Shown: positions 8,593 to 11,495 of the stretch, piece by piece
Layout: the number at the start of each line of letters is the position of its first letter
Position numbering within the stretch: position 1 is the stretch's first letter
Assembly: GCA_031274845.1 (NCBI GenBank)
Contig: JAISPN010000293.1
Span: forward strand, 1-11,495
DNA length: 11,495 nt
Direction of reading: 5' to 3'
Source of the DNA: Acidobacteriaceae bacterium
GTDB taxonomy: Bacteria > Acidobacteriota > Vicinamibacteria > Vicinamibacterales > CAVVIG01
Made by a program: the position numbers and the translations under genes
Notes under the pieces: model-generated
The model's input: only the letters and a program-made list of their open reading frames with translations
The model's database searches: none
Told to the model about the DNA's origin: nothing

Positions 8593-8665
8593 CGAAACGA
8601 GCAGCGCGGGGAACCGCCGATAACATCGCGCGGGGCAGGCCTCTGCGCTGTCCGCACCCTCGTCA

Positions 8666-9550
8666 TCATCGACCGTCAGTCAGTTGGTCGTAAATCCTGA
8701 TCAACTCGTCTTCCGACGTGAAGTTGAACTCGATCCGCCCTTTCTTGCCACGGCGAACGATGCGAACGCGTGTGCCGTACAGAAGCTTCAGGCGCTCTTC
8801 GGCCGCGCGCGTGTGCACATCGGCCTTGGGCTCCACGTTCTCCGTCTCTCTGCCGGGCTCCGCGGCTGGCGCTGGCTCGGACGACTCGCGCACGAGCGCC
8901 TCGGTGGCACGTACGGACAAGCCGTTGGCGATGACTTCACGCGCGAGACGCCGCTGCTCGTCCTCGCTGGACAGCGCAAGCAGCGCGCGCGCATGCCCCA
9001 TCGACAGCGCGCCAGAGGCGACTTCGGCCTGAATCTCCGCGGGCAGCTTCAACAGTCGAACGACATTTGCCACCGTCGCGCGTTCTTTGCCGACCGCAGT
9101 AGCAATTTCGTCCTGCGTCATCTGAAATTCAGTCGCGAGCCGTTTGTACGCCAGCGCCTCGTCGATTGGATTCAGATTTTCGCGCTGGATGTTCTCGATG
9201 AGCGCCATCTCGAGCAGCGACCGCTCCGTGCCCGTCGCAACATCGCGCACCACGATCGGCACACGCGTCAGGCCCGCGCGTTGCGCGGCGCGCCAGCGAC
9301 GCTCGCCAGCGATGATGTGAAACCGATCGCCCTCCTTCCGCACGACGATCGGTTGAATCACGCCGTTGGTCCGGATCGACTGCGCCAAATCCTCCAACCG
9401 CGCATCGTCCATCTGGCCGCGCGGCTGATACACATTGGGCACGAGCCGGGAGATCTCGACATCGGTCGGAATCGCAGGCGCCACAGGTTGCGGAGGCGCG
9501 TCGGGAATGAGCGCGCTCAAGCCTTTGCCGAGAGCAGGACGTTTTTCCAT
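8666..9550 (-). CDS. parB: Chromosome partitioning protein ParB (Spo0J family)
   Basis: ParB binds parS, loads as a CTP-dependent sliding clamp, recruits SMC and stimulates ParA. The 294-residue protein has an N-terminal leader EKRPALGKGLSALIPD (2-17), the conserved basic patch that activates ParA. Box I is near YQPR (41-44), and the CTP-binding GERRWRA arginine patch is at 82-88. ENIQRENLNPIDEA (119-132) and a helix-turn-helix with TQDEIATAVGKERATVANVVRLLKLP (145-170) read parS. A Pro/Glu-rich linker (about 222-245) leads to the dimerisation domain, 247-294. The frame stays open further upstream to 9808, but that part is a shadow of parA; the ATG at 9550 gives the canonical start. It lies 13 nt after parA. 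The next gene is atpH, and no terminator is evident between them. Confidence 0.97.
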   Translation of the reverse strand: MEKRPALGKGLSALIPDAPPQPVAPAIPTDVEISRLVPNVYQPRGQMDDARLEDLAQSIRTNGVIQPIVVRKEGDRFHIIAGERRWRAAQRAGLTRVPIVVRDVATGTERSLLEMALIENIQRENLNPIDEALAYKRLATEFQMTQDEIATAVGKERATVANVVRLLKLPAEIQAEVASGALSMGHARALLALSSEDEQRRLAREVIANGLSVRATEALVRESSEPAPAAEPGRETENVEPKADVHTRAAEERLKLLYGTRVRIVRRGKKGRIEFNFTSEDELIRIYDQLTDGR

Positions 9551-9563
9551 GTCAAAAACCGCG

Positions 9564-10352
9564 TCAGGATTGAGTCGACGTTGTGCGCTCGATGATTTCG
9601 CGCGCGAGCGCCATATACGCTTCCGCGCCGCGCGATTTCGGATCGTACACAATCGCCGGAATGCCGTGGCTGGGTGATTCGGCGAGACGAATGTTGCGCG
9701 GCACGACCGTGCGGAACACCTTCTCCTTGAAGAACTCGCGCACGTCACGCGCGACCTCTTGCCCGAGCTTCGTGCGTTCCTCGTACATCGTGAACAACAC
9801 ACCATCAATATCGAGCGATGGGTTGAGTGCCACGCGCACGCGGCGCAATGTGCCTACCAACTCCGCGAGCCCTTCAATCGCGAGGTACTCGCAAGGAAGC
9901 GGAATGATGAGCGCATCGGCGGCGACAAGACCGTTGAGCGTCAACAAGCCAAGCGAAGGCGGACAGTCGATGAAAATGCGGTCGAATCGATCGCGCAGCG
10001 GCGCCAGCAGTTGTCGAAGCCGCTCTTCGCGCTGCGGAAGCGACACCATCTCGATCTCGGCGCCAGTCAACTGCCGATCGGCCGGGATGAGAGAGAGATT
10101 CGGCGTTTCAGTCGGCAAGACGTAGACAGACGGATCGTGTGCAACCTCGCGAGACGTCAACGCTTCGTACGCCGTGCCTGCTTCAGCGGCGTGTCCTTTG
10201 AGCCCCACGCCACTGGTCAGATTTCCTTGCGGATCGATATCGACAAGCAGCACGCGTTGGCCGAGACCTGCCAGCGCGGCCGAAAGATTAATTGCCGTGG
10301 TGGTCTTTCCAACGCCACCTTTTTGGTTGGCAATGGCGACTATGCGAGCCAT
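9564..10352 (-). CDS. parA: Chromosome partitioning ATPase ParA (Soj family)
   Basis: ParA is a deviant-Walker ATPase that binds nucleoid DNA as an ATP dimer and moves ParB-parS complexes, segregating the replicated origin. The 262-residue product starts MARIVAIANQKGGVGKTTTA with the deviant P-loop KGGVGKTT at 11-18 (signature K11, catalytic K16). It continues with Walker A' VDIDPQGN at 37-44 (D40) and Walker B RIFIDCPPSLG at 125-135. The short form, with no N-terminal helix-turn-helix, is the chromosomal Soj type rather than the larger plasmid P1/F type. The ATG at 10352 begins at the conserved motif and so is secure, although the ribosome site is weak. It is transcribed with parB, 13 nt downstream. 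A parS site and candidate promoter lie just upstream. Confidence 0.98.
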   Translation of the reverse strand: MARIVAIANQKGGVGKTTTAINLSAALAGLGQRVLLVDIDPQGNLTSGVGLKGHAAEAGTAYEALTSREVAHDPSVYVLPTETPNLSLIPADRQLTGAEIEMVSLPQREERLRQLLAPLRDRFDRIFIDCPPSLGLLTLNGLVAADALIIPLPCEYLAIEGLAELVGTLRRVRVALNPSLDIDGVLFTMYEERTKLGQEVARDVREFFKEKVFRTVVPRNIRLAESPSHGIPAIVYDPKSRGAEAYMALAREIIERTTSTQS

Positions 10353-10396
10353 ATATTTTCTGTTGATCGACCTATAAACATCGCTTGAAGCACTTG

Positions 10397-10426
10397 AGAA
10401 TAGAAAATTGAGAGCGAACCGGTCAA
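10397..10426 (-). promoter_or_regulatory. Candidate parA promoter adjoining parS
   Basis: On the minus strand, TTGACC (10426-10421, 5 of 6 to the -35 consensus) is followed after 18 bp by TATTCT (10402-10397, 4 of 6 to the -10 consensus). The predicted start is near 10390, about 38 nt before the parA ATG. The -35 box begins one base after parS, so ParB bound at parS could block RNA polymerase. A 7-bp inverted repeat (CACTTGA at 10429-10423, TCAAGTG at 10397-10391) brackets the core promoter. Confidence 0.5.
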
Positions 10427-10427
10427 G

Positions 10428-10443
10428 TGTTCCACGTGGAACA
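10428..10443. promoter_or_regulatory. parS centromere site
   Basis: TGTTCCACGTGGAACA is a perfect 16-bp palindrome that matches the bacterial parS consensus (B. subtilis type TGTTTCACGTGAAACA, with the C/G variant familiar from Pseudomonas). It lies in the 106-nt gap between rsmG and parA, where ParB would nucleate. The palindrome extends imperfectly by a few bases on each side, and an isolated TTTCACG half-site lies next to it at 10444-10450. I saw no other full parS match in the window. Confidence 0.93.
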
Positions 10444-10458
10444 TTTCACGCGGTCAGA

Positions 10459-11079
10459 TCACCCGGCCTCTTTTACCAACAGCGTGAGATACGAGTTTTC
10501 GCCCGGAAGCTGACAATACTCCAACGGACGGAACAGTGGGGGAGTTTCGCGCGGTCCGAAAATCAGCAACCGGCCGTTCGGGACAAGGAATCGATGGATC
10601 AGCGACAGAACGCCACCATCGAGCCTGACAGCCCTGACAGTCACGACGTCGACGGGAACGCTGATATTCAGCTCCTCGAATCTCGAATTAATGACCGCCG
10701 TATGTTTGAGATTGCACTCGCGGGCCGCTTCGCGGAGAAATGCGGCTTTCCTCTCCCGAGACTCAACCATCGTGACCCTGAACATCGGCCGAAAGATGTT
10801 CAACGGAATCGCCGGAGATCCGCCGCCTGAACCAAGATCGAGCATATGGAGCGGACGATCGTCCAGAAGAGTCGAGGCGATCGCAGGCTCAACGATCAAG
10901 CGGTTGAGCGTTGATTCCGGGTAGCCGGCCATCGGGAGCGCCGTGAGGTTAATGCGCTCGTTCCACCGGCTCAAAAGCTCGTAGTAGCGCGAGAGCTGAC
11001 CTTGCTGGTCTTCGGAAAGATCCAGCCGGTGTGCCTTGAGCAATGGCACCAACAGAGAGGCAAAGTCTTGTTCGGTCAC
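10459..11079 (-). CDS. rsmG: 16S rRNA (guanine-N7) methyltransferase RsmG (GidB)
   Basis: RsmG uses S-adenosylmethionine to methylate N7 of G527 in 16S rRNA, next to the decoding centre; loss commonly gives low-level streptomycin resistance. The 206-residue product has the usual length. Motifs are RWNERINLTAL (38-48), the SAM-binding loop LDLGSGGGSPAIPL (80-93), VESRERKAAFLRE (105-117) and VTVRAV (146-151), all in family order. The start is a GTG at 11079 that overlaps the mnmG stop by 4 nt (GTGA), implying translational coupling. The N-terminal helix content starts at the expected place. The pair mnmG-rsmG followed by parA-parB is a classic near-origin order in many bacterial phyla. Confidence 0.96.
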   Translation of the reverse strand: MTEQDFASLLVPLLKAHRLDLSEDQQGQLSRYYELLSRWNERINLTALPMAGYPESTLNRLIVEPAIASTLLDDRPLHMLDLGSGGGSPAIPLNIFRPMFRVTMVESRERKAAFLREAARECNLKHTAVINSRFEELNISVPVDVVTVRAVRLDGGVLSLIHRFLVPNGRLLIFGPRETPPLFRPLEYCQLPGENSYLTLLVKEAG

Positions 11080-11495
11080 GCGTGTGGACGGGTGAATTTT
11101 CCCACGTACGAGCCAAGCACCGCGACTGCGGCCGGTGTCACGCCAGGAATCCTGAGTGCCTGTCCGAGCGTATCTGGCTGGACTTGCGCGAGGCGTTGCA
11201 CCACTTCACGAGACAACCCGGGAACGTCGTGAAACGGGAAGTTGCGAGGAATTTTGCGCCGTTCTTCTTTTCTGGCGCGCTCCACTTCGCTCATCTGGCG
11301 ACGCAAGTATCCGGTGTACTTGACGCTGGTCTCAAGACTGGCGAGATCGATCGATGGACGCTCAGGACAGAGATCGAGCGTAACCGCGCCACGCGCCAGC
11401 ATGGTTTCGAGGGTTGTACCAGGCTGACGGAGCAACTGCGACGCCGGCACTGAATCACCACCGCTCGATTTCACCTTCGTCGTGTCCAATTTCCT
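11076..11495 (-). CDS. mnmG: tRNA uridine-5-carboxymethylaminomethyl modification enzyme MnmG (GidA), C-terminal part
   Basis: With MnmE, MnmG builds the cmnm5 group on U34 of certain tRNAs using FAD and NADH. Only the last 139 codons are here; the frame stays open to the right edge, so the TTG at 11489 is not taken as a start. The C-terminal helical domain is recognisable: VPASQLLRQPGTTLE (fragment residues 16-30), SVKYTGYLRRQ (57-67), IPRNFPFHDVPGLSREV (82-98) and LGQALRIPGVTPAAVAVL (110-127), which align in order with the end of E. coli GidA. The FAD-binding domain lies outside the window. Its stop overlaps the rsmG start by 4 nt. Confidence 0.95.
   Translation of the reverse strand, partial: RKLDTTKVKSSGGDSVPASQLLRQPGTTLETMLARGAVTLDLCPERPSIDLASLETSVKYTGYLRRQMSEVERARKEERRKIPRNFPFHDVPGLSREVVQRLAQVQPDTLGQALRIPGVTPAAVAVLGSYVGKFTRPHA

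Noticed and set aside
9551..9808. An 86-residue N-terminal extension of ParB
   Set aside because: The frame is open, but this part lies inside parA in another frame and is Arg/Ser-rich. The ALGKGLSALIP leader marks the true ParB start at 9550.

Overview
The window is an ordinary chromosomal housekeeping segment from a Gram-negative bacterium of fairly high G+C content. Every real gene lies on the minus strand, so it reads from right (11495) to left (1). The gene set mnmG-rsmG-parA-parB with a perfect parS site is typical of DNA close to a chromosomal replication origin. A heptose-phosphate adenylyltransferase points to a lipopolysaccharide-making cell. An acidobacterial or deltaproteobacterial-type lineage is possible, but that is a low-confidence guess from gene order and protein flavour; no phylogenetic test was possible.

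Layout in transcription order: (1) the C-terminal part of mnmG (tRNA U34 modification) overlaps rsmG (16S rRNA G527 methyltransferase) by 4 nt. (2) A 106-nt gap holds parS, immediately beside a candidate promoter, and is followed by parA and parB (chromosome segregation). (3) A 137-nt gap holds a candidate extended -10 promoter and a perfect 8-bp hairpin, and is followed by atpH-atpA-atpG-atpD-atpC, which encode all five F1 subunits of ATP synthase. No Fo genes (a, b, c) are in the window. (4) Only 9 nt after atpC comes an ABC-2 permease, then its ATPase with a Wzt-type C-terminal domain, then a stand-alone D-glycero-beta-D-manno-heptose 1-phosphate adenylyltransferase (rfaE2). (5) The N-terminal 362 codons of mfd (transcription-repair coupling factor) run off the left edge.

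From atpH to mfd the genes are nearly continuous, with gaps of 2, 14, 15, 9 and 9 nt and overlaps of 4, 4 and 7 nt. No convincing intrinsic terminator is visible, so energy production, surface polysaccharide export, heptose activation and repair may share transcripts. I found no mobile element, CRISPR array, tRNA, rRNA or toxin-antitoxin pair, and no undescribed multigene system. The features most worth checking are the regulatory sites in the three junctions (parS/parA promoter, the atpH leader, the atpC-permease hairpin) and the unusual gene adjacencies.
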